Positions 11,207-21,593 of a stretch of DNA of 64,000 nucleotides are shown one piece after another. A model generated the notes under the pieces. It worked only from the letters and a program-made list of their open reading frames with translations, searched no databases and was not told the origin of the DNA. Made by a program: the position numbers and the translations under genes. Every line of letters begins with the position of its first letter. Positions within the stretch are counted from its first letter, which is position 1. Source of the stretch: Mycoplasmopsis glycophila (lineage in GTDB: Bacteria > Bacillota_I > Bacilli_A > Mycoplasmatales > Metamycoplasmataceae); NCBI RefSeq assembly GCF_900660605.1, contig NZ_LR215024.1, forward strand, positions 558,001 through 622,000, given 5' to 3'.

Positions 11207-12037
11207 TTAAATTTTTGCTAAATATTTAGCTACTCCTTCATTGTCGTTTGTATCAATAATTATTTTGGCTACATTTTTAACTTCTTCTACAGCATTACCC
11301 ATTGCAATCCCTGTAGAAGCGTTTTTGACCATATCATAATCGTTTAATGCGTCTCCAAAAGTATATATATTAGTAAAGTCTAAGTTTAAATAATTGATAG
11401 TTTCAACGATGGCTTTTCATTTATTAGAACCTTGAGGCATAATATCTACTACACTTTTTTGCGATTTAACAAAATATGCATTCGATACTTTTTCATGAAT
11501 TTTATCTAATACTTTATTTAAAATTTCTTGATCTATTTTTTCAGCAAGGATTAAAAACTTAATAAATTTTTGGGTTTGCATTGCTTCCAAGAGATTACTC
11601 TCAGAATATTCTCATCTATAAATATTTTGTTTATCATGCACGAAAGGGTATATCATTTTACCAAATCATGCTGGATTATGAACATTGTGACCAAACATCA
11701 TTGTGGTAGAATATGCTAGAAAATCTATTTCGTTTTCAAGCAATATTTTGCAAATTGTTGTTGCTTCTTCAGTAGTATAGTTATTTGCGTAAATAACCTT
11801 ATTTGTGGTAGGATCGAAAATAGCAGCTCCGTTTGCATTGATAATTGGTGTTTTAACGTTTAAATCAGCAATGATTTTTTTATTCATATAATATGGTCTA
11901 CCAGTTGCGATAAACACATAGTCACCTCTTTGGTGCAATTTATTAATTTCTGTGATTGTATTTGGTGTTAATTGTTTGCTACTAGTTAGTAGCGTTCCAT
12001 CTAAATCAAAAATATATTTATTTTGCTTTTTGTCCAT
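11207..12037 (-). CDS. HAD-superfamily hydrolase, Cof type (sugar-phosphate phosphatase)
   Basis: About 276 aa from the ATG at 12037; an upstream ATG at 12055 in the same frame is also possible. Motif I, FDLDGTLL, lies near the N-terminus with both nucleophile/acid Asp residues. Motif II is FIATGRP, and motif IV is FGDALNDYDM near residue 220. A Cof-type C2 cap lies between. This is the usual layout of mycoplasma Cof phosphatases. It overlaps the end of ulaF by about 20 bases, so it is co-transcribed with the ascorbate genes and may clear a phosphorylated intermediate. The substrate cannot be told from sequence. Confidence 0.85.
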
Positions 12038-12761
12038 ATGTTGCGTTTTTTCCATGCTTTCTTAAATAGTGTCTTTTAACTAAAGCTGGTTGCGCTGTTG
12101 AAGATTTGAAATTTGAAACCATAGAAGTTTTAATAGCCATTTCAGCTACTGTTTCTAAAGTTAATGCCATATTTACGGCATCCATAGGTGATTTGAATGA
12201 TCAAACAAAAGGTCCGTGTTCTTTAACTAAAGTAGCAGGAGTTGCTTTAAAATCTATATTTCTATTTTTAAATGTTTCTAAAATAACAAGTCCTGTATTG
12301 TGTTCGTACTCACCATCAATTTCTTCTGGTGTTAAAGCTCTTGCGCAAGGTACTGGCCCATAAAAGTTATCAGCATGTGTTGTACCATAACAAGGAATGT
12401 CTTGTCCGCTTTGTGCAAATGCAACAGCGTTTACGCTATGTGTGTGTACAATTCCTTTCATATCAGGATTTGCTTTATAAAGTAAAGTATGTGTTGGGGC
12501 ATCAACTGATGGATTGTATTTTGATTCATAAATATTGTTTTCTAAATCTGTAACAACCATATCATCTGCTGATAATAAATCATAAGCTACACCACTTGGT
12601 TTGATAACCATAAACTTACGATCTTTTGTAATACCTGAAACATTTCCTCATGTATGAATAACTAATTTATATTCAACAAGTTTTAAGTTAGCTTCATACA
12701 CTTCTTCTTTTAATTTTTTTATCTCTTCTTTATATTCTGCAGGAATTATATTTTTGTTCAT
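12018..12761 (-). CDS. ulaF: L-ribulose-5-phosphate 4-epimerase
   Basis: A 247-aa class II aldolase-fold epimerase that would convert L-ribulose 5-phosphate to D-xylulose 5-phosphate, the last step of ascorbate breakdown. Visible family marks are HTWGNVSG near residue 34, the zinc-binding GIVHTHSVNAVAFA, and the later HADNFYGPVPC region. The length agrees with UlaF/AraD. It starts 4 bases after the ulaE stop. The 3' end overlaps the HAD gene. AraD itself is the alternative name; the operon context favours UlaF. Confidence 0.92.
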
Positions 12762-12764
12762 TTT

Positions 12765-13637
12765 TTATTTATCTCCGCCAATTTTATTTCATGACTCTTC
12801 ATAAAATTCTTTTGCACTTTTAATATATTCAAGCGCTTCTTCTTTTGTTTCATCTGCTTTGTTAAGTGATCACATTTCAATCATAATAGGTTGATTAAGT
12901 TTGTGTTTTTTAAGTACACTTAACATAGCTTCAAAGTTTACCGTTCCTTCACCAAAAGGTATATCTCTAAATTTACCTGGAATAGTATCTTTAAAGTGGA
13001 ACGCGACTAATTTGTCTTTAGCGACTAATAATTCATTTTCTAAATCTTCAAAATTTGTTCATTGGTATAAATTACCTAAGTCAGGATAAATTCCAATGTA
13101 AATATTATTTAGTTCATTAACCCATCTTAAAGCTCTTGAAATAGTTCCCATGAATCTTGTATCCATAATTTCAAAAGCAAGCATTACAGAATGTTTTTGA
13201 GCCAATTGTAAAGCTTTTTTCATACCTTCTTTAAAGTATTTTTCGGTTTCTTCATCATGTTGTTCATAATAAACATCATAACCAGCTAATTGAACTGTCC
13301 GAATACCTAATTTTTTAGCCAAGATAATTGCATTTTCCATTATCTTGATAGCTTTTTTTCTGGTTTTGGTATCTTTAGAACCGAATGGGTATTTTCTGTG
13401 ACCTGATAAGGTCATTGAGTTAAACATAAAGTTGTGTTTGATAAGTAAAGTTTGCACTTCAGCAATTTCTTTATCTGTTCAATCTAATCTTCTTAATCTT
13501 TCTGGAGATTCATCAACCGAAAACTCCATAAAGTCATAACCAGCTTCTTTAGCAATAATTATCTTTTCTTCAATATTAAATTTATTGTTAATTGCCTTTT
13601 CGTAAATTCCCAATAAACGAGTTTTATTGTGTTTCAT
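12765..13637 (-). CDS. ulaE: L-ribulose-5-phosphate (L-xylulose-5-P) 3-epimerase
   Basis: A 290-aa TIM-barrel protein of the UlaE/SgaU family, which turns L-xylulose 5-phosphate into L-ribulose 5-phosphate. Family features are MEFSVDESPERLRRLDW near residue 40, a metal-site glutamate in MLAFEIMDTRF, PDLGNL, the HFKDTIPG segment and a C-terminal IMIEMW. The start ATG follows GAGGATAATA, just after the ulaD stop. Internal TGA codons encode Trp at family positions. Confidence 0.92.
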
Positions 13638-13639
13638 TA

Positions 13640-14296
13640 TTATCCTCAGTATTTTTCAAATTCATCTTTAAATGCCTTAGCAGCAGCTTCTGGATTTTCA
13701 GCATCTCTTAAGCTACGCCCTGCAATAAAAATGTAAATAGGAATATCTTTAAAAAGTTTAATATCTTCTAAAGCAACACCACCTGTTACAGTGACTTTGA
13801 ATCCCATTTCAGATAATTTTGCTACAGCATTAATATCTCTTTCACCTCATTTAACACCTGATGCTTGTGAATCACGGCTACGGTGTCATACTACTTGAGG
13901 TACTCCTGCTTTTGCTCATTGTTCTGCTTGTTCTCATGTGAAGTTTGAAGTCATTTCAATTTGAACTTCATTAGAATCTTTATATTCTTTTGCAACTTTC
14001 ATCGTTTCAACAATAGTTGGTAATTCAGCTGCACAAATACATGTTGTAAAATCTGCACCGTTTTCAAAAAACATTTTTCCAAAAACTTTTCCAGCATCAG
14101 CAATTTTTCCGTCAGCAACAATAATTTTGTTTGGAAATGCTTCTTTTAAAGCTTTAATAGCTTTTTTACCTTCTGAAGCTATAAGAATTGTTCCAACTTC
14201 TATTACATCGATATATTTTTCAACCTTTTTAGCTGAAGCAATTGCATCTTCTATTGTTAAGTTATCTAAAGCTATTTGTAATAATGGTTTAGCCAT
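13640..14296 (-). CDS. ulaD: 3-keto-L-gulonate-6-phosphate decarboxylase
   Basis: A 218-aa protein of the OMP decarboxylase suprafamily that removes CO2 from 3-keto-L-gulonate 6-phosphate to give L-xylulose 5-phosphate. Features in order are LQIALDNL at the N-terminus, IEVGTIL, the ADGKIADAG segment that replaces the catalytic D-x-K-x-x-D of the family, a [11 protein letters not shown] phosphate/substrate loop read through TGA(Trp), and the C-terminal TVTGGV then IFIAGRSL phosphate loop. An ATTTCTCC-type ribosome site precedes the ATG. It forms an operon with ulaC upstream and ulaE downstream. Confidence 0.93.
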
Positions 14297-14310
14297 ATTT
14301 CTCCTTTAAA

Positions 14311-14793
14311 TTAATCCATTAAGTATTTCGTGTAATCTACTGATTTAATTAAATCAATAATTTCTTCTTTTGTTGTGAAGCCTGCGATTTTATCGATGTT
14401 GCTTTCATCTTCAAAGACAGCTACTACTTGAGGAATAGCTACTTTAACATGTGTTTCACCATCTTTAGCTGCAAGGCACATTAAAATTTTTACAGAAACA
14501 CCATTTTCGAATACTATAGGTTTTTTCAATGTAACAAGTGAAAATCCGTTTTTTAGAACAGATCCTTCTGTTGCACTAGCATGTGGCATAGCGAATTCTT
14601 TAGCTATTATGTAATAAGGTCCATATTTTTTTGTCGATTCTAAAATATCTTCATAATATTTAGATGTTATTACACCTGCTTTTTCAAGAGGTTCACAAGC
14701 AACCTTAATTGCGTCTTGCCATGTTTCAACTTCTTGATGCACTCTAATTGCATCGTTTGCCAATAGACTTTCTAATAAATTTAATTGATTCAT
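14311..14793 (-). CDS. ulaC: PTS L-ascorbate EIIA component
   Basis: A 160-aa EIIA of the fructose/mannitol (PTS_EIIA_2) fold. It passes phosphate from HPr to EIIB. His71, in AKEFAMPHASA, is the expected phosphorylation site. The length matches UlaC. It starts 3 bases after ulaB and no TGA codon is needed. It lies in the cluster ulaA-B-C. Confidence 0.93.
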   Translation of the reverse strand: MNQLNLLESLLANDAIRVHQEVETWQDAIKVACEPLEKAGVITSKYYEDILESTKKYGPYYIIAKEFAMPHASATEGSVLKNGFSLVTLKKPIVFENGVSVKILMCLAAKDGETHVKVAIPQVVAVFEDESNIDKIAGFTTKEEIIDLIKSVDYTKYLMD

Positions 14794-14796
14794 ATA

Positions 14797-15078
14797 TTAT
14801 GCAATTCCTTTACTTTTAGCATCATTTAATGCTGCTTTAATTTCATCTAAATTCATAATATTTTTCAATCCATATACTAAAGCTGTTGTGGTAACTTCAG
14901 AAACGAAATTTTGTGTACATAAAATAACATCATAGTTATTTGCAACACTTTTTCCTTGTCCAAGTCCAAGAGCTTCAACAGAACCATTGATTCCTAACTC
15001 TTTTAATGCTTGTGACACTTTCATTTTAATAATCATAGAAGTTCCCATTCCACTTCCACATAAGCATAAAACTTTCAT
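14797..15078 (-). CDS. ulaB: PTS L-ascorbate EIIB component
   Basis: A 93-aa EIIB. The phospho-Cys is Cys7 in LCLCGSGMGTS at the N-terminus, followed by the MIIKMKV helix seen in UlaB. It transfers phosphate from UlaC to the sugar during import through UlaA. The ATG has a GGAG-type site, and about 55 bases separate it from ulaA. Confidence 0.93.
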   Translation of the reverse strand: MKVLCLCGSGMGTSMIIKMKVSQALKELGINGSVEALGLGQGKSVANNYDVILCTQNFVSEVTTTALVYGLKNIMNLDEIKAALNDAKSKGIA

Positions 15079-15133
15079 AATTGCTCCTTTATTTTGTTTT
15101 CGCTATAAAAAACTATATTAAAAATGTAATTAA

Positions 15134-16873
15134 TTAGTGAGCGTATTTTGTAATGTTTATTTTGAATAATTTTTGTAATTTTGTAGGTTCACTTTGTCTT
15201 CCTGAGTCTACCAATTGTGAGAACACCATAAGTGCTACTGCAGCTCCACCGAATAAAATTGCTCCTACAACTGGGTTTAAGCTTCCAATACCCATGATTG
15301 GTGCGAAGAATACGTTTCAGTCGAACATTCCTAAGTATCCTGTTCCGAATACGTGTTTAACATCTTGACCTGCAGCTGCAAATACAGCATTTTCATGTAA
15401 TTTAAGCATACTTAAACCGATTGATGATAATAGAATTTCAAAGAATCCGAAGATTGCAGGAACGATTAAGGCAGCTTTGAATCCACCTGAAGCGTTTGCG
15501 AATACCCCGATTGATCCTGAGTTGAAGAATAATGTAATAAACAATGGAATTGTAATATCTAATTTAAATCCATTAGGGAATGGAACATATGAAAGTCCGA
15601 TTAAAAGACCTGTAGCAATAAATTGTGCGATTGTTCCACTAACAAATCCGTATGTTACTGAGTTTGATGAGAATCCATATGTAGCAGCAACGTCAACTGC
15701 AACAACAGCTCCTGGTGCAACTTTTTCTGTAATACCTTGGAATGATTGTTGTAATTCACTTACGAACATTCTAACTCCTGTTTGGATAACAAGAATACTT
15801 CCAACTAATTTAAGTGCTCCTAAAAGAATGTTGAATGCGAAGAATACGTTTCCATCAACTGATCAGTTAGGTAATAAAGTTTTTGTTCATTTGAATGTTG
15901 ATGCATCGAATACTGAACCCGCAGGGTTTTTAGCTGCAATAATTGTGATTAAAATTCCAAAAAGAACTAACATAATAAGTGATTGTGAGAAAATGTTATC
16001 TTCGAAAACTTTTAATCTTTTTGGAAGAACCATGTTTTCAGCTGATTGTTCTTTTTTACCGAAGAATCTTCCGATTTTGTAAGCTAATGAAAGTCCTAAC
16101 ATTTGTTGGTGACCAACACAGAATCCTGCACCTTGTGTAACAACGTCAGAACCTTTAATTGTAGCTGTTGATCCAACACCTCAGTAAAGTCCTAATAAAA
16201 TTCCTGAAAGAATAATGATTCCAGCTTGTGCTCCGTAGGTTAATTCGTTACCTGTGAAGAAAAGAGCAACTGTTGTTCCAGCTACCATCATTGCTGATTG
16301 TTGGAACATAACGTGTCCTGTTAACATAATTGAGTGAACATTTGTTCAACGACGTAAAACAACTAATACTAAGTTGATTGCAAAACCAACAAGTAATGCA
16401 TAAGAAATAAATGATGAAACATTTTGACCATTTAAGTCTTTTAAGAAGTTTTGTGCTGATGTTCATCCTGTGTAAGGGTCAAGTGAAGTAACACCTGCTC
16501 CTAATTTAGAAATTTGAACGAAAATTTCTTTTGACATTCCAACAAGAACACCAGATCCAATAGATAAGACTAAGATACCGATAGCAGATTTAATGAAACC
16601 TAAAATGGCATCTCTAAATCCACGACCTAAAACAAGGTATCCAATAAATACTATTGAACCAATTAAGAACGCATTAACACCTAAGAAGTTGTCAATGATA
16701 ACTCTTTTTAAATAAAATACAACTCCAGCACCATTAAATCCTGTACCATCTTTTAATGTGAAGTGAGCAATTGCCATTGTAACAAGCATTCCGATAACAA
16801 ATACTGCTAATACTCCAAATAAAATTGCAAGAGATTTAATAGTCTGTTTTGTCTTATCTGGCATTTTAGACAT
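15134..16873 (-). CDS. ulaA: PTS L-ascorbate EIIC permease
   Basis: A 579-aa polytopic membrane protein rebuilt across TGA(Trp) codons, with about 11-13 hydrophobic helices. It belongs to the SgaT/UlaA family: Gly/Ser-rich helices with conserved stretches such as GAGFCVGHQQM and a QTGVRMFVSELQQSFQGI segment. It takes up L-ascorbate and releases it as the 6-phosphate with UlaB and UlaC. It is longer than the 465-residue E. coli protein; the extra length is mostly at the N-terminus and in a hydrophilic loop near residue 270. The lactonase gene is 70 bases upstream. Confidence 0.93.
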
Positions 16874-16943
16874 ATTTTCCTCTTTCGTAAAAATTGAAAT
16901 TACTCAATTTTACAGTTTTAAAATAATTTAAATTAAATTTTTA

Positions 16944-17999
16944 TTAAACTAATCTTAAGTCTTTTTTAAGTTGTTTTAACTCTTCTGAAACTTTTGATTC
17001 ATCGTAAACTCTTGGTTCGTCGAATGCTAAAATTTCTCTAGGGTTATTTACAAGCATATCTTCGATAGCTTCTTCTGAAACTCCTAATTGTTTCATTAAT
17101 GGAATGAATCTGTCAAATAAGTATGCTAATCCAAAAGTTTCTTTTCCTTTTGTAATTCCATAATTTCTTTGGTATAAAATTCTTCCAGCGTCTAAGCTTA
17201 ATGTAATGTGTTTTTGAAGACCTTTATCAACTAAGTATTTAATATTTTCTGCTAATGTTGAATCAGGGTAATATTTAACACGGTCTGGTCCATCAAAACA
17301 TAATGTAACACCTGTTTCTTTAATTACTTTTTCGTAGTAATATTTGTCAGGGTTTTTGTTTAAGTGTGAAATTTGAATTTTTCTTGGATTTGCTCCAAAG
17401 TCAATTAAGTGTTTAGCTACTTCAAGAGCCATTGTTCCTAATTGTGTATGAACTAAAATTGGACATCCTGTTTGAATTGATGTACGAGCAGCAACTTCAA
17501 GTGCTTTAAGTTCTAATCTATCGATTGCAGCATATCCTGTTCCGGCTTTAATAATTCCGGCTTTAGCTTTTGAACGTTTAACAACTGGTCCGTTGTAGTT
17601 GTATTCATCCATTCCTTCTTCGATTTCAGCAACACACATTTTTACAATGTCTTCTGTTGGAACAACTGCCAATCATGAAGATCATTTGTCATAGAATTTA
17701 GCTTTGTGGAATCCTGTTGACATAATGATGTTTGCTTTTCCTTCGAATGCTTTAGCAATTTCTAATGTACGGTGAACATCTCTCCCTACATTAGGTGGAT
17801 CCATAGTAACAACTGTTCTTCCTCCACGTTCTACGAATTCTTTTAATTCTTTTTTAGAAGCTTCAACATCTAACATTAAAAAGTCGATGTGTTCTTCAAC
17901 TTCTGGACCACCATTTTTAATAAAGTGGTCGTGACAATCTGTGACACCCAAGTCTTTTGCTGGAATATCACCAAGAACTGTTCTTACGAATTTTTCCAT
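16944..17999 (-). CDS. Phosphotriesterase-family lactonase (probable ascorbate-6-P lactonase)
   Basis: A 351-aa amidohydrolase-superfamily protein of the COG1735/PTE-like lactonase type. Metal ligands visible are His23 and His25 in the TDCHDHF motif, the bridging (carboxylated) lysine in KAGTGYAAI, histidines in ILVHTQ and ISHLNK, and the final Asp in LSLDAGR. From memory, a related Mycoplasma synoviae enzyme acts on phosphorylated pentono-lactones. It is the first gene of the ula operon. No UlaG-type metallo-beta-lactamase gene is present, so I infer that it opens L-ascorbate 6-phosphate. Its exact substrate is untested here. Confidence 0.85.
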
Positions 18000-18257
18000 A
18001 TAAATACTCTCCTTAAAATTTATATTTTTTGTGGCCTTACCACACTCTAATTAGATAACTTTATTCGAGATAATAAAACAAAATTTTGAAAATTTTTTTC
18101 ATTTATGTATTTTAATTTCACTTTTAGACTAAAAGGCCTATATTTTAGGCCTAAAAATAGAAAAAAGTATTTAAGCAACTAAAAGGGTAAATATGGAAAA
18201 ATTACCATTTTTTCCATTTTTAGTTCATTTGATTGTAAAAGTCATATAATCATATTT
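18000..18257. promoter_or_regulatory. Divergent regulatory region of the ula operon and rpiR
   Basis: This 258-bp gap separates the ula operon (minus) and its regulator (plus). It contains three inverted repeats: TGTGG/CCACA at 18030-18044, AGGCCTA/TAGGCCT at 18134-18152, and ATGGAAAAA/TTTTTCCAT at 18193-18217. These are candidate operators for the SIS-domain regulator, inferred from symmetry and position only. A leftward promoter for the operon must also lie here. Confidence 0.6.
18245..18250 (+). promoter_or_regulatory. -10 element of rpiR, close to start codon
   Basis: TATAAT lies only 7 bases before the ATG at 18258. Transcription would begin at or near the start codon, so the regulator mRNA is probably leaderless; no ribosome site fits between. 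Confidence 0.5.
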
Positions 18258-19100
18258 ATGAAGAGAGAAAAAAACGAATTAACAAGACCACTTATAAAAT
18301 CAATTTCAGGTTTGTCAAAAAACGATTATAAAATCATTGAATTTATTAATAAATATGAATTTTTAACTTTCGAATATAAAATTGAAGAATTTGCAGAAAA
18401 ATTAGGAATATCAACATCAAGTATTTCACGTTTTACAAAAAAATACGGTTTTAAAAGTTATTCTGATTTCAAAGTAAATTTAAATTTAGTAATTCAAAAA
18501 TTTAACAATAATTATGAAATAAATAACGATGAATCATTTTCTTCAATCATAGCATCGCACCGTTATGTAATCGACAACCTTTACAATAAAGCTCTTATTG
18601 ATAAAGTTAGTGAAGCAGCTAATATAATCAACAAATGTAAAAAAGTATTAATTCAAGGAAGTGGAAGTAGTAAAAGAATTAGCGAAAATCTTTATGCTAA
18701 TATGATTAAAATCGGAAAAACACCTGTTAGCCATCCTGATTTTCATGTTTTCTTCCCTTCACTCGCAAACGCAGGAGCAGGAGATGTTTTGATCTTGTTC
18801 TCTGATAATTTAAATACACCCGAACAATTATTTTCGATTAAAAAAGCTTATGAAAATAAATTAAAAATTATTGTTATCACATCAAATGATGGAAGATATA
18901 TTTCTGAAAAATTTGATGTAGTTATTCAATATAACAAAATAAATCCAAGTTATATTGATGTACCATTATCTTCAAAACTTTCACAATTATTAATTACGGA
19001 TTTATTGTTTGAAGCAATCTTGCTAAATAACGAAAATTTAAGATTAAATCTCAAAAATTCTAAAAAGATAATCAAAGAATGAGTTAATAAAAAAAAGTAA
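18258..19100 (+). CDS. RpiR-family transcriptional regulator of the ascorbate operon
   Basis: A 280-aa protein. Residues about 20-80 form the RpiR-type winged helix, with GISTSSISRFTKKYGF as recognition helix. Residues about 115-260 form a SIS (sugar isomerase) domain with the phosphosugar loop IQGSGSSKRI. The last six codons follow an in-frame TGA(Trp). It is divergent from ulaA-F, so control by a phosphorylated intermediate is likely. The 3' end is also the left copy of a 66-bp direct repeat (see 19057-19122). Function as the ula regulator is inferred from position. Confidence 0.9.
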
Positions 19101-19122
19101 GTTAGTTATTGTCGGTCAAATA
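19057..19122. repeat. Left copy of 66-bp direct repeat (target duplication)
   Basis: This copy covers the last codons of the RpiR gene and 22 bases after it, ending immediately before an IS end. A near-identical 65-base copy (one A fewer, a few other changes) lies at 41639-41703, immediately after the other IS end. Long, variable target duplications are a known trait of IS1634-family insertion. Confidence 0.8.
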
Positions 19123-19138
19123 CTTGAGTTTTCAAGTT

Positions 19139-19158
19139 GAGCCTATTTTTTTAGGCTC
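19139..19158 (+). terminator. Terminator after rpiR, inside IS left end
   Basis: A GAGCCTA/TAGGCTC stem encloses a T-rich loop and is followed by a T run. It lies 38 bases past the rpiR stop and overlaps the IS terminal repeat, so it stops readthrough into the island. Confidence 0.7.
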
Positions 19159-19247
19159 ATTTTTTTATACATATATCAAAGATATATGACCTAAAGAAAA
19201 AAATGTTTTTCACTTACATTACACACATAAAATGATATAACAGGAGC

Positions 19248-20202
19248 ATGAGTTACAGTTTATGCAAGAAAAAACAAAATGGAAAATATTATTTAGTTTT
19301 AGCTATTTCTAAAGGTTTTAAAAAAGGTTATGAAAATCAGATTGGTCTAGGATACTGAGAAGATATCAAAGAAAAGTATAGATTATCTTCAATTGAAGAT
19401 ATGAAAGAAATAGCAAAAAAGTAGATACATCTTTAGATAAAGCTGTTGCAAAAGAAGAATTTTTTAAATTATTAGGGTGTGTCAAAAATTTGGTGGTCAG
19501 CTTGAAAAAGCTGACTTTTTTGTTGCTTTTTTAAGGCATAAAAGTAAATATAAAGGATTTTTTGAAACGAGTAAAAATTGAAAAAAATGAATATTTAAAA
19601 ATGAGTTCAATTGAATTATTAAACGTATAAAACCACAAAGTAGAAACTATGTTCCAGAATATAAAAAGAAATACATGGACATTGATGGCAAAACAGTGGG
19701 TAAATTAAATTGAGAGAAAATTAAGAAAAAAGAATCTAAAGATGGTTTTTACATTATTGAAACCAATATTCTAGATTTAACACCAGAAAAAGCTAATAAA
19801 ATTTATAGAAAACAATGAAAAGTAGAAGAAAATTTCAGAACATTAAAATCTTCTTTACAAGTTAGACCTGTTTTTATTGATAATGAACAGCATATACTTG
19901 CACATCTTTTATTGTGTTTCATTCCTCTTGTTGTTTTAAAATACTGTCTTTATAAATTAAAGAAATATTATGAAATCAATGGAGAAATACAAAAAGTGAC
20001 GTTAGATTTATTTGTGGATTCATTAAGAATGATGACTATAACAAAAAAAGAAGTAAATGGAAAAATGGCAAAAGAAATAATTAATGATTTGGATGAAAAC
20101 CACAAAGAAAATATAAAAATTTATAAAGATTTTATCGCATGTATGAGTCAATTCTATGTATGTAATTTTAAATGTAAAAAAACGAATACACCTTATTTAT
20201 AG
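19248..20202 (+). pseudogene. IS1634-type transposase, broken
   Basis: The N-terminal piece (19248-19424, ATG after AGGAGC) encodes a Lys-rich start with a GLGYWED motif typical of this family. It then hits a TAG, with a one-base frameshift continuing as VDTSLDKAVAKEEFF. After the inserted repeat, a C-terminal piece (about 19600-20202) carries the DDE-end signature YRKQWKVEENFRTLK and ends at a hairpin. The whole centre of the catalytic domain is missing, so it is not functional. Confidence 0.8.
19475..19578 (+). repeat. 104-bp dispersed repeat, copy 1
   Basis: It begins GGGTGTGTCAAAAATTTGG and includes a TCAGCTTGAAAAAGCTGA hairpin. It is nearly identical to 24238-24340. It interrupts the transposase sequence, so it is probably the left end of a second IS type or a recombination product. 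Confidence 0.7.
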
Positions 20203-20243
20203 ATGTATTCGTTTTTTATGGTGTCTCAACTTGGAAACTCAGG

Positions 20244-20544
20244 AATCACTGTTTTTTTCAGTTGCAAATTGATCCTTAATTTCTTTTAGCTGAGCAATGA
20301 TGAATTTGTTAAATTCTTTTTCATTATCTAAAAGAAGCTAGATTCTAGAAATAGCACTTAAAAGTTCTTCTCTTTCGTTCAAACAAGCTTGCTTATCTGT
20401 TTTGCTAAGACCATAAAATCTTAATTCAGCAATAGCTGTTGCTTGGTTTTTAGTGAAAGCAAAATTTTGAATAAGGGCTTCAATAACACCAGCTTTTGAA
20501 CCTTCAATATTTCTATTTTTTTCAATAACTTTGTTTTTATTCAT
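20244..20544 (-). pseudogene. parC/gyrA-like topoisomerase subunit A fragment, cut by IS
   Basis: The translation from 20544 reads like the helical tower region of type IIA topoisomerase A subunits, with FAFTKNQATAIAELRFYGLSK matching the family's F-T-x-x-Q-A-x-A-I-x-x-L-R-x-Y-x-L stretch. An in-frame TAG follows at 20338-20340. The same frame continues (LLDNEKEFNKFIIAQLKEI) until it stops exactly at the IS end. It is a fragment of about 100 codons, not a working gene. Confidence 0.7.
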
Positions 20545-20703
20545 AAAATAACTCCATATTTTTTACATTTTAAATTTTACCAAGATATAAAGAATACTCC
20601 TAAAATATCCTGAGTTCCCACTTTTGCTAGAATTTGTATTATAGTTTTTTTAAAATAATCGTATAAAATTTAATTACTTTAGTATATTAAATAAGGAGTA
20701 GGA

Positions 20704-21552
20704 ATGACTAAAAACAAAAAAATATGAATTTCTTTAGGAGCAATTACTGCTATTGCAGGAATTAGTACAATTGGAACTTTAACCTATTTACTTGTTAATA
20801 ATAAAAATAAAATTGATAATACAAAACAAAATGAAAACTTAGTCAATGCAAATCAATTGATTGAAAAAATTAAAACTAAATCAACAGCAAATAAAGATTT
20901 AAGCGATAGCCGCATTAAAGCTTTAAATCAAAGTCTTTTGAATTGATTAAATAGTGAAAAAAAGATTTTAAATAATACTAAAAATATTAGTGATCTAGAT
21001 TTAAAAGAATTAATTACTAAAATTGAAACCCATTTTTCAACTTATGAAGAGCAATATAATTCATTAATTAATTTAAAGGACAAAATTTTAGCAGTAACTG
21101 ATTTAGTCAACCAATATTCAATTCCTGAAGAAATTGAAGATAAAGATTTAATTGTTGCAAATTCTTTAGCCGATTTAAATAACGCTAATGAAGAAGCCAA
21201 AGAAAAATATAATTCACAAGATTTATCGGGGCTTAAAGATGTACTAGTAAATTTAGATCATGTTTATCAAGAGCAATTAAAAATTTTAAATAATAATAAA
21301 CAAAAAATTCAAGCCGAGAAAACTAATTTAAACCAAATCATTGCTGAAGTTCAACAAATAATCAATTCAAATCCAGATACTACAAACAATAGAGAAGCTA
21401 ATGAAAAATTAGCTAAATTGAAAAAAATTTTATCTGTTGCACAAAAAAATTATGCTAATAATTATGTAAGTTTAAGCACTTTACAATCAACTAAAAACAA
21501 TTTAAATACAGTAAAAGCTGAATTTGAAACATCAATACGAAATAATAATTAG
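20704..21552 (+). CDS. Membrane-anchored coiled-coil protein, 282 aa, unknown
   Basis: It starts at an ATG after AAGGAGTAGG. Residues 8-32 form an uncleaved signal anchor (Ile/Ala/Gly/Thr-rich) preceded by Lys residues; there is no lipobox Cys. The remaining 250 residues are hydrophilic and Lys/Asn/Leu-rich with heptad-like helices, as in many mycoplasma surface proteins. Two TGA(Trp) codons are present. It is the first intact gene of the island. No family was recognised; a secreted or surface-displayed helical protein is likely. Confidence 0.75.
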
Positions 21553-21556
21553 TTGT

Positions 21557-21593
21557 AAAAACAAATATACCTATAAACGAGGTGTATTTGTTT
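21557..21593 (+). terminator. Terminator after the coiled-coil gene
   Basis: AAACAAATATACC pairs imperfectly with GGTGTATTTGTTT and is followed by T-rich sequence. It begins 5 bases past the stop codon. Confidence 0.65.

Larger units (their letters stand above)
19123..20243 (+). mobile_element. IS1634-like element, degenerate (left boundary of island)
   Basis: Bounded by 19-bp imperfect terminal inverted repeats: CTTGAGTTTTCAAGTTGAG at 19123-19141 and its complement (17 of 19 matching) at 20225-20243. At 1121 bp it is shorter than a full IS1634-type element (about 1.9 kb). The transposase inside is broken, and a foreign 104-bp repeat (19475-19578) sits in the middle. The left end also holds a terminator hairpin. 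Confidence 0.75.
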
